Assembly: GCA_022225965.2 (NCBI GenBank)
Contig: JAKJXP020000022.1
Span: forward strand, 372,001 to 436,000
DNA length: 64,000 nt
Direction of reading: 5' to 3'
Source: Diatrype stigma
Taxonomy: Eukaryota; Ascomycota; Sordariomycetes; Xylariales; Diatrypaceae
Position numbers and translations under genes: made by a program. Numbering within the stretch: the first letter of the stretch is position 1; the number at the start of each line of letters is the position of its first letter. Under the pieces are notes generated by a model. That model searched no databases and had not been told where the DNA came from. It was given only the letters and a program-made list of their open reading frames with translations. Positions 11,806 through 22,620 of this stretch are shown one piece after another.

Positions 11806-12750
11806 TCTAATATAAATGTATACAAAAAAAAGGGGGAGGAACGGCGGGGCAGGGTTAGGGGGAGATGGGAATGGAAAAATACATAACGAGGAAAACGAGA
11901 GAAATCCGCCCGTCTGCTTCTTACGCCAGCAAACGACATAAAAGCAAGGTGCTGAGGGAAAAAGGGGGCAGGCAGGGAAGGGAAGGGAGTATGAGACGGA
12001 CGGGGTATATGTACAATTATACGGAAGGGGGGGGGAGGTCGATGTTTGATCGATTGATTGATTGATAGAATATTCTCGATCGACCGACCCCAGCTATGAA
12101 TCGGCAATGCAGCAAAACCGAAGTAACTTACCAACTGGGTTTCTCTCTGGTGAGGGTATTCTTGTGAAATTTCAGGGGCCAGGGTTATAGGTATTTAGGA
12201 GGACTGGCCTGTAGAAGAGAGAATAAATCTTCATGGAATAAACAGTAGGAACGCCCACTTTGCTATGAACACCTGAGTGGTTGGTTACTCACTCTACTTA
12301 CACAGTTGGGTCATATTCAATGTCATGCCATTTTATACCAAGCAAAAGTCCCCAAACACAAAGCGTCTGTCTGCACGAGATCCATATCGAAATGGCTACG
12401 TACGGCATCTATTATTCTTAGGCCTGCCTGAACTCGTACAGATCCCGTTCATAACGCCTCAACTCCAAGAGCCGTTTTTGTCCATGGGTGAATGCATACG
12501 AATATGACTGACTGACTGACTGACTTGACTCCTGCGTTCATTTCGTCCGCTGTTGCAATGACACCACTTTCTTCATACAACCGACCGGCCCCTTTCTCTC
12601 TTTCTTTCCGAAGCAAGGCCATTCATTATTTTTCGTTTCTCACTTCGAACCCCTCCCCAAACTACATCCAAACAACAAGTAAATAGATAGGTAATCTACG
12701 ACCTAAAAGCCGAGCATGCTATCGATGCTCACAACACCGACACAAGACTT
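11806..12750. other. Convergent 3' intergenic region
   Basis: About 945 bases lie between the TIM9 and NUP188 stop codons. They contain G-rich sequence around 11830-12040 and a short (GACT)n run near 12504-12530. No coding gene is supported. Confidence 0.5.
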
Positions 12751-15700
12751 TCACTCGAACTCCTCGCCTAACACCGTCCTAACGCCCTGCAACTGCTCGA
12801 CGACCTTCCACTCGAGCAAGCTCGCGCACTCGTCCCCTTGCTTCGAGGGTGGCGGTGGCATGCTCTTCCACTCGGCCTCGCGCTGACCGAGGGGCACCAG
12901 GCGCTCGCGGAGGAGCTTGCGACTGCTGAGCCAGAAGTCGACGTTCTCGAGGGCCTTCTCGGCGTCCCAGGCGACGGCGGGCACGTCCCGAGCGTTGTTG
13001 GCCCGGAGGAGGCCGAGGACGCGCGTCATGAGGGCGAGCGAGTGGGTCTCGGACACCGACAGGAGCGTGATGTAGGCCCGGTTGCTGCTGCTGCTGCTGG
13101 ACGTCCTGTTGCTCACGGGGACGTCGAAGCGTTCGACGCTGGATTTCATCAGGTTCGGGAACTGGTTCAGCACGTAGGCGACCTCCGGGGCGATCGTCGC
13201 GCCGAGGGACGTGAGGATGTTCAGGAGCAGCGGGACGATCCCCTTGGCCCATATGCTGTAACACCGTTGCAGCCCCACGGACTCCGAAAAGGGGGAGATG
13301 TTGGGCCGCCGCAGGTATGCGGCCAAATTCGCCGATGTGAGGTGGTTTAGGAGGCCATCGCAGGCTAGCTGCTCTGCCACAGATGGCAGAGCTGACAGCT
13401 CAAGAAGGAAAAGAAGGGAAAGTTCTCCATAGACGGGATCACCTTGCGCTGCCAATTTGTCTGACCATGAATATAGTGACACGGCAACATGAACGGCGTC
13501 ATAAGCGGCTAAGATATTGAGGACTTGCGACTGACTCTGGTCGATACCCGGTACACAGAGTGAGGCCTGAAGGATGGCAGTAAGAAGAGCAACGTCTTCG
13601 GGTGAGATAGATGGGTCAGAGTCGTGAATCAAGGCAACCAGAGTCCGGAAACCCTTGGCGACGACGATGTCGATTATACTGAGAACTGTCTGCGAGATCG
13701 CACCAGCGAAGGAGTCAACCTCTTTGGCTTTGCCGGGTGTTCGCGTGTCGCCCTGGTTAAAAGCCCGGACCTGCGCGCGGAGTGTAACGTAGAGCAGCTT
13801 CAGCAGTGTCCGATATAGTGAAATGTTCTCAGACAGATAAGGCTCGCCGATACTGCTAATGGTTGACCATAAGGCGTTTAAGAGCTGAGAGACATCGCCT
13901 GCAGACGGTGCGCTATCGACGACTCGTTGAACGAGCATCAATGCCAGGTTCACTCGAGATTCAGCAAGTCGTTCAAATATCTGTTCATGGCCCTGGTTTT
14001 CCTGGTTTGCCACCAGACATTGCTCGGCCACCTGAAGTGACTGCTTCTTCAAAGTACTGTTCTGGGGCAAACAGGTGCTCAATTCCATCAAGAGGAACTC
14101 CCAAGAATGATATAGAGACTATTACTCTGTTAGCGTGTACACTGTCATATAGAAGGTTATTTCGAAGAAAAACTCACAATCTGCGCATCGACCAACGACA
14201 GGTTTGCATTGGCCTTCTCCATCTCACTCTTGAATCCGCTATTCCGAGGGCCAACCCATCCGTTATCGAACTGGAGCATTTTGTTGGCAAAGGTGAGGGA
14301 ATAGTAGAAGTCCTCGCCAAGAGAACGGGGTTCTAGTAAGGTGCGCTTGAAATTCTCAAGGGTAACACCCGGGTATTGGTTAGAGAAGTTCTTGCCAAAG
14401 GTGACATGCAAGGCCCTGTTATAACCAGAAACAACGACACCATCTCGCAAATAGTAATCGAGATCTTGGGTCAAGTCGTTGGCGAAGGAGCTAGCCTGAT
14501 CAATCTGCCGAAGGTGGAAAAGCTGCATGGCAAAGATTTCGGCAATATAAGCCGCCATCCGTGCTTCATCACAAGCTTGTAGCACGCTCGCCTTGGCAGT
14601 TACCGCTGATGGTTTCAGATTCCGCACGAAATTCCGTAACTGGGTCATGAAGTCGGTGTTTTTCTGTAGGGTGAAGATTGTCCATGGCCAGTGGTTCTGA
14701 GCCGACGTAATGAAGTCTAGGATAGAGAGAGCCTCGAATCGCTCAATCGAGGCAATGGACGCAAGTCTATTCAACGCAGATGAGAGGATAGAGCTTGACG
14801 CTGTCTCTGCGGTCTTGCCATCGCCGTTCCTCGCTTCTCGAGGCGTTTTTCCTGTGAGAAGGCAATTGGCCATCCATTGCTGCCGATTCTTCACGATAGT
14901 CGAGAAAAACCGCCAGATGGCATATACCTCCTCTGCTTGATTAAAGGGCCTATCCAAAACCGACAGGAACTGCAGAAAAGATCGAGATATTTGAGGGCCA
15001 AGATATCCAAGTAGGGACGGTGGCTCCCCTACCGTCTTGCCGGCGCTGATGACCAAAGCTTCCAGAAGTGCGATGCCGGGCTTCCTCAGAGAGTCGGATA
15101 CGGCGCAAACTCTAGCAACGAAGGGAGTGGCCTTGAAAAGCTGCGTCTCGATTGTGACAGAAGCGCGGTCAAAGTAGTTAGCAACTCTCACAAGGGTTGT
15201 TGCTAGATTGAGAACCGCTATCGTCGAGTTCCGCTGCGTTTCGGTCCTATTCTGGTAAGCGGTTGCCACAGGCAGCTGCGTCGCGGCCACAAGAGACGCC
15301 AACAGCGGCTGAATGCGCAGACTTCCAGCCGACGGCGCTAGGAAGCTGTCGATGATATACTTAGCAGCAGGCTCTAAGGGCGTCGTTAATGTCTTCCTGG
15401 TGACTGTGTCGTCGATGCTGTACGTATACAATATAATGTTGTTCATGATCGGAACAACGTCATGAAGTAGCATTGACCGTTCAAGCTCAGAAGAGAATCT
15501 CCAGGTAGATGAGCTCTCCAAGACGTCGATGGCGGCATGTGCGATGGACAGTGCTATTTGGGCTATTATCCTGTCTGAGATTCCTACCCAAACATTTTCA
15601 CTGGTCTGCTGACGGTGGCGCGGCTTCGAGTTGGATTTCCGTCGGATTGAGCTCTCCATCGCACTATCAATGAGGCAAGAAAAGAGACGTGTCGCCGATA

Positions 15701-18453
15701 TCAAGAGACCGAACTGATTGACCGAAAGTTCAAGGTTTCCTACGAGTCTAGACAGTCGCCCACCCTGTGAATCATTGTTGAGAAGGGCACACCTAGCCAT
15801 ATACGACCAGACCCTGCCTGGACACAGGGGAAGAATTGCGTGCAGGAACTCGAGGCATGCCTTTACAACAGCCAGTCCAAGCTCATTCGAGTTCTGATCC
15901 AAAAGACTGTCCAGAGTGTCGCAAATCACCGATACCAAGTCCTTAGTCCGTGGAAGCGCTTGACTGGCTTCAGCCAGGATGGTTAAGCCGACTTCCGATG
16001 ATTCAGCATTAAGGCCGGCCTTTCCGGCTCGCAGAATCTCCATGCGAATCAGGGTTGCGAAGAACGAGATAGCTTCAGCGACATCGTCAAGAGAAAGCAT
16101 ACCAAGCTCCGTCCGATAACTGTTTGTGGCGAGGTTGACTTCTAGACGCTTGCCAAGTAGAGCCAGAACAGAGTGCTCATATTGCATCAAGACGACCCTT
16201 TCCTCATCCATCAGAAACTGGCCAGTCGAGCCAGCGGGTATTACAAAACTTTCTTCTTCTTCAGCTGATATTCTGTTCCGACTAGAGATGGCAGTGATCA
16301 GGGGCAAGTCTTCCAGCAGCTCAAAAGTGTTGGCATTGTCTTCCTCATTCGTAAGGCGGTAGTCGAAGAAGCCGTCCGGCAGTACAAATGTGAAGAACTT
16401 GGCCTTCTGCAAGAGCTGGAGTAACCCAAGGGGGTGGTTTTCTGTCCTGTTGAACGAGCAGAATAGCGCGCGACAGAAAGTAAAGAATGGTGTGCTCTCG
16501 TATGGGAAGCGGTTCAAGACCTGGGTAAAAAACTGGTCAAGAAAAACATCATCATCTAAAGCTATGGCGAGGATATCTTGACCTTTGAGGAGATTAGTAG
16601 GTCGCGAGAGGTCCCAGTAAGAACGGTTGCCAGACAGGACCGACTGCATAGCAGTCGCAGTCTCACTTCGATAGGCGACATAAACAGTTGTGGCTTCGAG
16701 GAGTTCTAACAGGGTTACTCTCATCCTGGATCCTACGGACTCAGCGAATGCGCCAAGGCTCGTAGAACCAAGGAAGTTTGCCATGTTCGTGATGATTTCG
16801 TAGACAAGAAACTTCTGTGTAGCTAGATGTGCCATCTGCTCCACTCTCCCGATGTCGCGGTCGAAGTTCTTCTCAATGAGGAAGTCATCATAACTTCTCT
16901 TGTCGATAGTGGTGATACTGCCGGCAGAATTTCTCCTCCCAGCACTGGGGATCATCTGAGTATTGGAATCGTAGTTCTCGACAGCCTTCTGGTTTTGTAT
17001 GGCGTCCCTCTTCTCTGCCCGTTCTTGGTATGATCCGAACATCTGGTGGACTACAGGAACCCATGCAAATAGGATGGGCACGGCATACGTGGCGCCCGCC
17101 TCAAAAGCAGTTAAGATAGCCTCGTGAATTTCCCCAAGGGTGTTTGAAGAAACGACAAACTCGGCGTCGGTGTCCAGATCTACTTCACCCTCGAACAACG
17201 CGGTCATTCTGGGTAGATTCAAAATCTTCAGTGAAATCACGCAGACGAGCGATTGTAATGGAACCGCCAGTTCTGCAATATCTGCGCGAAACTAAAAAGG
17301 GGTTAGCAAAAGTGCAATGTCATCTAGCATTGCGGGATACGTACGCCTTCGAGCCGCTCCAAGAAGTCCAGCCTGGCGACAAGGGAAAACCATAGAAGAA
17401 CGAGTGGAGGCGAAACGAAAGTTTGGGCTGATAGATCCAGTAACTGAAAGGCTACGGTCATTCGATGCAGCATCTCGGAGAGTAGGGACATAATCCAATG
17501 GCTCTGGAGCTCATCTGTCAACAGAGATTTATCTTCGACCACGCCGCCAAGGTCTGACTGAAGGAACTGAACGATATCAGGTATTAGGTTGAGGCTCTGC
17601 CATGCCAGCGTATGGTATTTCTCGATCTTCATGTCGAATGTCCGGAGAAAGGAGGAGCTAATTGCCCTCGACGCATCTGTAGGAGCCGACGTAGGCCAGC
17701 TCCCCTGTAACATCAAAGTAAATGTATAGTCGACAGATGCCGCGTGGAAGCGTCGCTCATCCAGGTAGGTCTGGAATATGCGGCGCCGCCTACTCTCGGG
17801 CTTCTCGAATTCGGCTTGAATCTCGGCTGCGTCGCGAGCACCTGCAAAGTTCAGGCCGGGGAGGACACTGGCGGCATGCGCATTGGTGGCACCGGCAGCC
17901 TCCTGTATGTTCGCGACATCCTGGGTGGATATAGGGCCTAGCAGCTGATTCCGCAAGCGCGACTGGAACTCTATAACGACAACGCGAAGTGCAGCAACCT
18001 CGTTGATACGGGCATTCTTGCTCAACCATAGAGCATCCTCCTTAATGATGCTTATGTCGTACTTCTCGTTGGGTGTCGGCGTGACTTGTATGGCCGCAGT
18101 CTTCTTGACGAAGCTTTCGTGATGCGGGCTCCTGTCTCCCTGGGGTTCGAAAGCCGAGCCTGGCTTGGTGAAGAGGGATTGGACGTAAGGGTCGCAGAGG
18201 AAGTTGATGATAGGCTGGCTGCTTTGTCGACGGCCGGAGGGATCTGCTAAGGCCAAAGCGACGTGTCTCCATGATCTATACTCAGAGTCAGCAGGCCCCC
18301 TCCCAAAGCCAAGCTCGGAGGAGTATATGGCATGTAGTGCAGGGCATAGGTCGGTACGCACAGGAGGACATTCTCGCCCTTCAGGCACGGCTCCAGCGGT
18401 GGAAGGTAGATGTCATTATCGGATGGTGGCTTTGCCATTGGGTCCGATGCCAT
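12751..18453 (-). CDS. NUP188: Nucleoporin NUP188
   Basis: Large alpha-solenoid scaffold nucleoporin of the inner ring of the nuclear pore complex, partner of NIC96 and relative of NUP192. Four exons on the minus strand are inferred: 18453-18358, 18280-17345, 17291-14178 and 14118-12751. They give 1837 residues, near the length I recall for Chaetomium thermophilum NUP188 (about 1.8 k). Conserved stretches I recognise include YLPPLEPCL at the N-terminus, STQDVANIQEAAG, RRNSAGSI, CPGRVWSYMARCALL, GEPPSLLGYLG, WRFFSTIVKNRQQWMA, TGKTPREA, AQNHWPWTIF and GDPVYGELSLLFLLELSALP. The junctions at introns 2 and 3 are clean (donors GTACGT and GTGAGT). The first intron (18281-18357) is less certain: it was set by phase, and its branch site would sit very close to the acceptor. 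GC content rises sharply in the last part of the coding region. Confidence 0.93.
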
Positions 18454-18513
18454 TGCCGCGGGTATCAGCAGGCGATGCGCACTTGATACATTAAGCGCAT
18501 GTGAAAGAACACA

Positions 18514-18562
18514 AACGAACGAACGAACGAACGAGCGTGAAGCTGAAGCTGAAGCTGAAGCT
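18514..18562 (+). repeat. (AACG)5 followed by (GAAGCT)4 microsatellites
   Basis: Five tandem AACG units (18514-18533) are followed closely by four GAAGCT units (18539-18562). They lie about 60-110 bases upstream of the NUP188 start codon, in its probable 5' UTR or core promoter. Confidence 0.85.
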
Positions 18563-18980
18563 GTCGAACTTTCCTGTTTGTGCTTTGGCTATAAGGCGAG
18601 ACCGAGACGCGCGCCGTTGATGATAGGCAGATAAAGGGCACCTGGGCAGAGCTAATCGGTTCAATCGCAGCTTGACCTACAAAATAAAAATAATCTACAA
18701 GGTATTGCAGTTACCTCCTAGGTGGTATGCACTACGTAGGTATGTTGGCGGTACCTAAGCTGCTAACTAGGAGACCGTCTACCGTAGTGATTGGTCAAAG
18801 CTCCTTCAGTTAGTTAGCTCCCTAACCTTATGCCCCTGGCATCCAATGCCATCCACGCATTCCCATTCCACTTAAAAGTCAAGGATGGGTAGGTAGCTAC
18901 CTACTTGTATGTAGCCTTGCAGCTCTCCTTCCGAAACCAGCCAATCATCGTTAGTAGCGGCCCTTTGCATACCACCCTTA

Positions 18981-18989
18981 GTGAGTCAC
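18981..18989 (+). promoter_or_regulatory. GCN4/CPC1-type amino-acid control element
   Basis: GTGAGTCAC matches the RTGASTCAY consensus of the bZIP activators GCN4 (yeast), CPC-1 (Neurospora) and CpcA (Aspergillus) at every position. It is about 370 bases upstream of the trpC start codon. Cross-pathway control of tryptophan genes by these activators is established in fungi; occupancy of this particular site is inference. The site is nearly symmetrical and could also face NUP188. Confidence 0.6.
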
Positions 18990-19309
18990 CGCCCGGCGCC
19001 AAAAAGATTCTGCCGTCCGCTCATCCCGCCATCCCGCCATCCCGTGGCCGCAATCGCAACCCCGGATAATGCATTAAGTGTGTAATGCCGATATGCTGAC
19101 GCTGAAACCTCCCTGAAGCATTTCTTTGCTTGCACCTAATCAACAGGTCATCACTGCATTTCGGAGGAAGGGCGGACTTGAATTGAAGTAACACAAGGTA
19201 CTTTGAGTGTGTAAATTGTATATTCGTATACCGTCTTGTCCAGAAATCGATTCAGGAGGAGTTGGAGGGGCTATTCTCACTCTCAAAACCCCATCCCACC
19301 TCACGCACG

Positions 19310-19335
19310 CATACTCATACTCATACTCATACTCA
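19310..19335 (+). repeat. (CATACT)n hexanucleotide repeat in the trpC leader
   Basis: About four consecutive CATACT units end some 20 bases before the trpC start codon. They probably form part of the 5' UTR. Confidence 0.8.
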
Positions 19336-19354
19336 CCTTTCACCTTTCTGAGTC

Positions 19355-21790
19355 ATGGCGTCGCTGGACATCATTGACCACTCCCCCCACCACCCGGACC
19401 CCTCGCCCCCCGTCCCCACGGCGTCGAACCTCATCCTCATCGACAACTACGACTCGTTCACCTGGAACATCTACCAGTATCTCGTTCTCGAGGGCGCCCA
19501 AGTGACCGTCTACCGGAACGACCAGATAACCGTAGATGAGCTGGTCGCCCTGAACCCGACCCAGCTGGTGGTAAGTCCGGGGCCCGGGCACCCCATCACC
19601 GACTCCGGGATCAGCCGGGATGCCATCAGGCAGTTTGCCGGCAAGGTGCCCATCTTCGGCGTCTGCATGGGCCAGTAAGTACCACCTACCAACCTACCTA
19701 CCTGGTCTAACGCCGGGTCCAGACAATGCATCTTCGACGTCTACGGAGGGGACGTCAGCTCGGCCGGGGAGATCCTGCACGGCAAGACCTCGCCGCTCGC
19801 GCACGACGCGAAGGGGGTGTACGCGGGGCTGGCGCAGGACCTGCCCGTCACGCGGTACCACTCGCTCGCGGGGACGCACGTCACGCTGCCCCAGTGCCTA
19901 GAGGTGACGTCCTGGATACCCAAGGACGACGGCGCTAAGGGTGTCATCATGGGCGTGCGCCACAAGGAGTACACCATCGAGGGCGTGCAGTTCCACCCGG
20001 AGAGCATCCTGTCCAAGGACGGCCGCACCATGTTCAAGAACTTCCTGCACCTGCGCGGGGGCACCTGGGCCGAGAGCGAGCGGCTCCGGAAAGAAGCCGC
20101 CGCGAACGACGTCGCAGAGGCCATGGCCGACCCCAAGCCTCCTGTGACAACGGCAACGACAGCCGCACCAACACAGGAGAAGAAGAACAGCAACATCCTG
20201 CAGCAGATCTACGCCCGCAGGAGGAAGCTGGTAGCGGCGCAGAAGCAGATCCCCTCGCAGCGGCCCAGCGACCTCGAGGCGGCGTACGCGCTCGGGCTCG
20301 CGCCGCCGGCGATCCCCTTCGTGTCGCGGCTGCGGCAGAGCCCGTTCGCCGTGTCGCTGATGGCGGAGATCAAGCGGGCGTCGCCCTCGAAGGGCGTGTT
20401 CGCGCTGGGCGCCGACGCGCCGTCGCAGGCCCGGGCGTACGCCCTGGCCGGCGCGAGCGTCATCTCGGTGCTGACGGAGCCGGACTGGTTCCGCGGCAGC
20501 ATCGAGGACCTGCGCGCCGTGCGCCAGGCCCTGCACGGCATGCCGGCCCGCCCCGCCGTCCTGCGCAAGGACTTCGTCTTCGACGAGTACCAGGTCCTCG
20601 AGGCGCGCCTGGCCGGCGCCGACTCCGTCCTCCTCATCGTCAAGATGCTCGACCCCGACCAGCTCGCCCGCCTCTACGCCTACTCGCGGTCCCTGGGCAT
20701 GGAGCCGCTCGTCGAGGTGCAGAACGCCGCCGAGATGGCCGCGGCCGCCGCGCTCGGCGCCCGCGTCGTCGGCGTCAACAACCGGAACCTCGAGTCGTTC
20801 GAGGTCGACCTCGGCACGACGGCGCGGCTGCGCAGCCTCGTGCCCGGCAGCGACACGGTCATCTGCGCCCTGAGCGGCATCAACACGCACGACGACGTGC
20901 TGGCGAACCACCGGGACGGCGTCGACGCCGTGCTGGTGGGCGAGTCCATCATGCGCGCGCCCGACGCCGCACAGTTCATCCGACAGCTGTGCGCGGGCCC
21001 CGAGGCCGCCGCCGCCGCCGCAGCAGCCGAGGCCGCGCGGAAGCCGGACCCCCTCCTCGTCAAGATCTGCGGGACCCGCACGGTCGAGGGCGCCCTCGCG
21101 GCCGCCGAGGCCGGCGCCGACATGGTCGGCATGATCCTGGTGCCGGGCCGGAAGCGCACCGTGAGCGACGAGGCGGCCCAGGCCATCTCGGCCGCGATCC
21201 ACTCCTTCTCGCCCTCCTCCTCCTCCTCCACCCCACCACCCTCGACATCCCAACCCACCAACCAAGCCATCGACTTCTTCGCCGCCGCGCCCTCCAAGCT
21301 CGCGCACCCGACGCGCGCGCGCCCCCTCCTCGTCGGCGTCTTCCTCGACCAGCCGCTAGCCGAGGTCCTCGCGCTGCAGCGGCGGTACGCGCTCGACGTC
21401 GTGCAGCTGCACGGGACCGAGCCCCTCGAGTGGGCCGCCTCCGTCCCCGTGCCCGTGCTGCGGCGCTTCGCGCCCGGCGAGCCCGGCATCGGCACGCGCG
21501 GCTACCACGCGGCGCCGCTGTTCGACTCCGGGGCCGTGGGCGGCTCGGGCCAGCTGCTGGACGGCGTCGCCGTCAAGGCCGCGCTGCAGCGCGACCCGGA
21601 GCTGCGCGTCGTGCTGGCCGGAGGCCTGGACGCCGGTAACGTGGCGGAGACGGTGGCCGCGGCGGGGCCGGAAGCCGCGGCTCGCATCGTCGGCGTCGAC
21701 GTCAGCAGTGGGGTCGAGGGCCCCGATGGTGCGCAGAGCGTCGAGAGGATACGGGAGTTCGTGAGGGCTGCTAAGGGGATTGTGCGGTAA
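19355..21790 (+). CDS. trpC: Trifunctional tryptophan biosynthesis protein (GATase-IGPS-PRAI)
   Basis: One polypeptide with three activities: the glutamine amidotransferase subunit of anthranilate synthase, indole-3-glycerol phosphate synthase and phosphoribosylanthranilate isomerase. Two exons, 19355-19674 and 19723-21790, give 795 residues. The 48-nt intron splits a Gln codon inside GVCMGQQC. The amidotransferase domain (about 24-235) has nucleophile Cys104 and the His198/Glu200 pair in FHPES. The synthase domain (about 265-540) has [12 protein letters not shown] at about 320-331. The isomerase domain starts with [11 protein letters not shown] at about 551 and ends [14 protein letters not shown] Ser/Pro-rich low-complexity insert interrupts the isomerase domain near residues 600-620. 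Codon third positions are almost saturated with G/C. The anthranilate synthase large subunit (trpA/trp-2) is not in this window. Convergent with the DUF4211 gene. Confidence 0.97.
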
Positions 21791-22620
21791 GGTAGGGAGG
21801 GATATACGGGTATGTATGTACGGGGGTATGGGTATACTCTTTTTGGGAAATAGGGGGCGGGATTTCTTTTGCATGATGAGGACCAGGGTCAAGGTAGTTA
21901 CAAAAGGCATACCTATTGCCTACTAGGTAAAGTGAACGAACGAGCCGATGAATCTGAAAAAAGAGTACAGAAGTAAATTCCCGGGTCTGCCTATAGCTGG
22001 GTGGGGTGGCAAAGCCCTCCTTCAGTCACCCCCAGTTCCATCATAGAGCGATCATGAATATCGCCCAGGTCCATTATCGTGCACAGTATATTCTATAACT
22101 GTGTCTTGAGGGGCGGTTTTGGAAGCTGACTGACTGATAGGCATCACCACCGCGGTTAGCTTGCCGAGGTAGGTACTTCTTTCTACTATATCGCCTACCT
22201 ACCCATTCACTCGAGTTCGTCGAGGTTATGATAGTAATACCAAACCAGTTTGTTTACCTTTGGAAGAACCACGGCCATTTTGTTTTCAGTCCCCTGTTTT
22301 TCGAAAAGGCGCAAGATAATGTGAATCATAAAGAAAGAGATATCTAGCCATGAAGCCTCCCAAGTCCAAAGCTAGCTAATCACCCACCCAACCTTGCAGG
22401 CCTTTTCTCTCTCTCTCTCTCAGCCTCGGCCTCGGCCTCTGCCCTGGCCGATGACTACAAACCCCATTGAACGCCAGTCGTAAGTAAGCAAGCAATCAAG
22501 CAAGCAAGCAAGCGAACTCTTACCCATCACCATGGTCATGACCAATATTCCTTGAGTAGCAACCAACGCCTTTCCATCCCTTCCTACCTCGCCACCCCCA
22601 GCCTCCTTTCAAGATGCGTA
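21791..22620. other. Convergent 3' intergenic region
   Basis: About 830 bases lie between the trpC and DUF4211-protein stop codons. They include a CT-rich run near 22408-22435 and an AAGC-type microsatellite at about 22487-22512. No gene is supported. Confidence 0.5.
22487..22512 (+). repeat. (AAGC)n microsatellite
   Basis: Imperfect AAGC units in a row, immediately downstream of a CT/GGCCTC-rich stretch, about 110 bases from the stop codon of the minus-strand DUF4211 gene. Confidence 0.75.

Larger units (their letters stand above)
18454..19354. other. Divergent promoter region between NUP188 and trpC
   Basis: About 900 bases hold both promoters. Microsatellites flank the NUP188 start on one side, and a (CATACT)n run lies in the trpC leader. 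A GCN4/CPC1-type site sits in the middle (listed separately). No coding gene is supported. Confidence 0.55.

Noticed and set aside
18514..18562. Tandem short units that might suggest a CRISPR-like array
   Set aside because: Units of 4 and 6 bases without spacers in a eukaryotic genome; simple microsatellites.
19898..21307. Long open frame (about 470 codons) on the minus strand opposite trpC
   Set aside because: It is a by-product of the extreme GC3 bias of trpC on the other strand; the translation is Arg/Gly/Val low complexity without any family motif.
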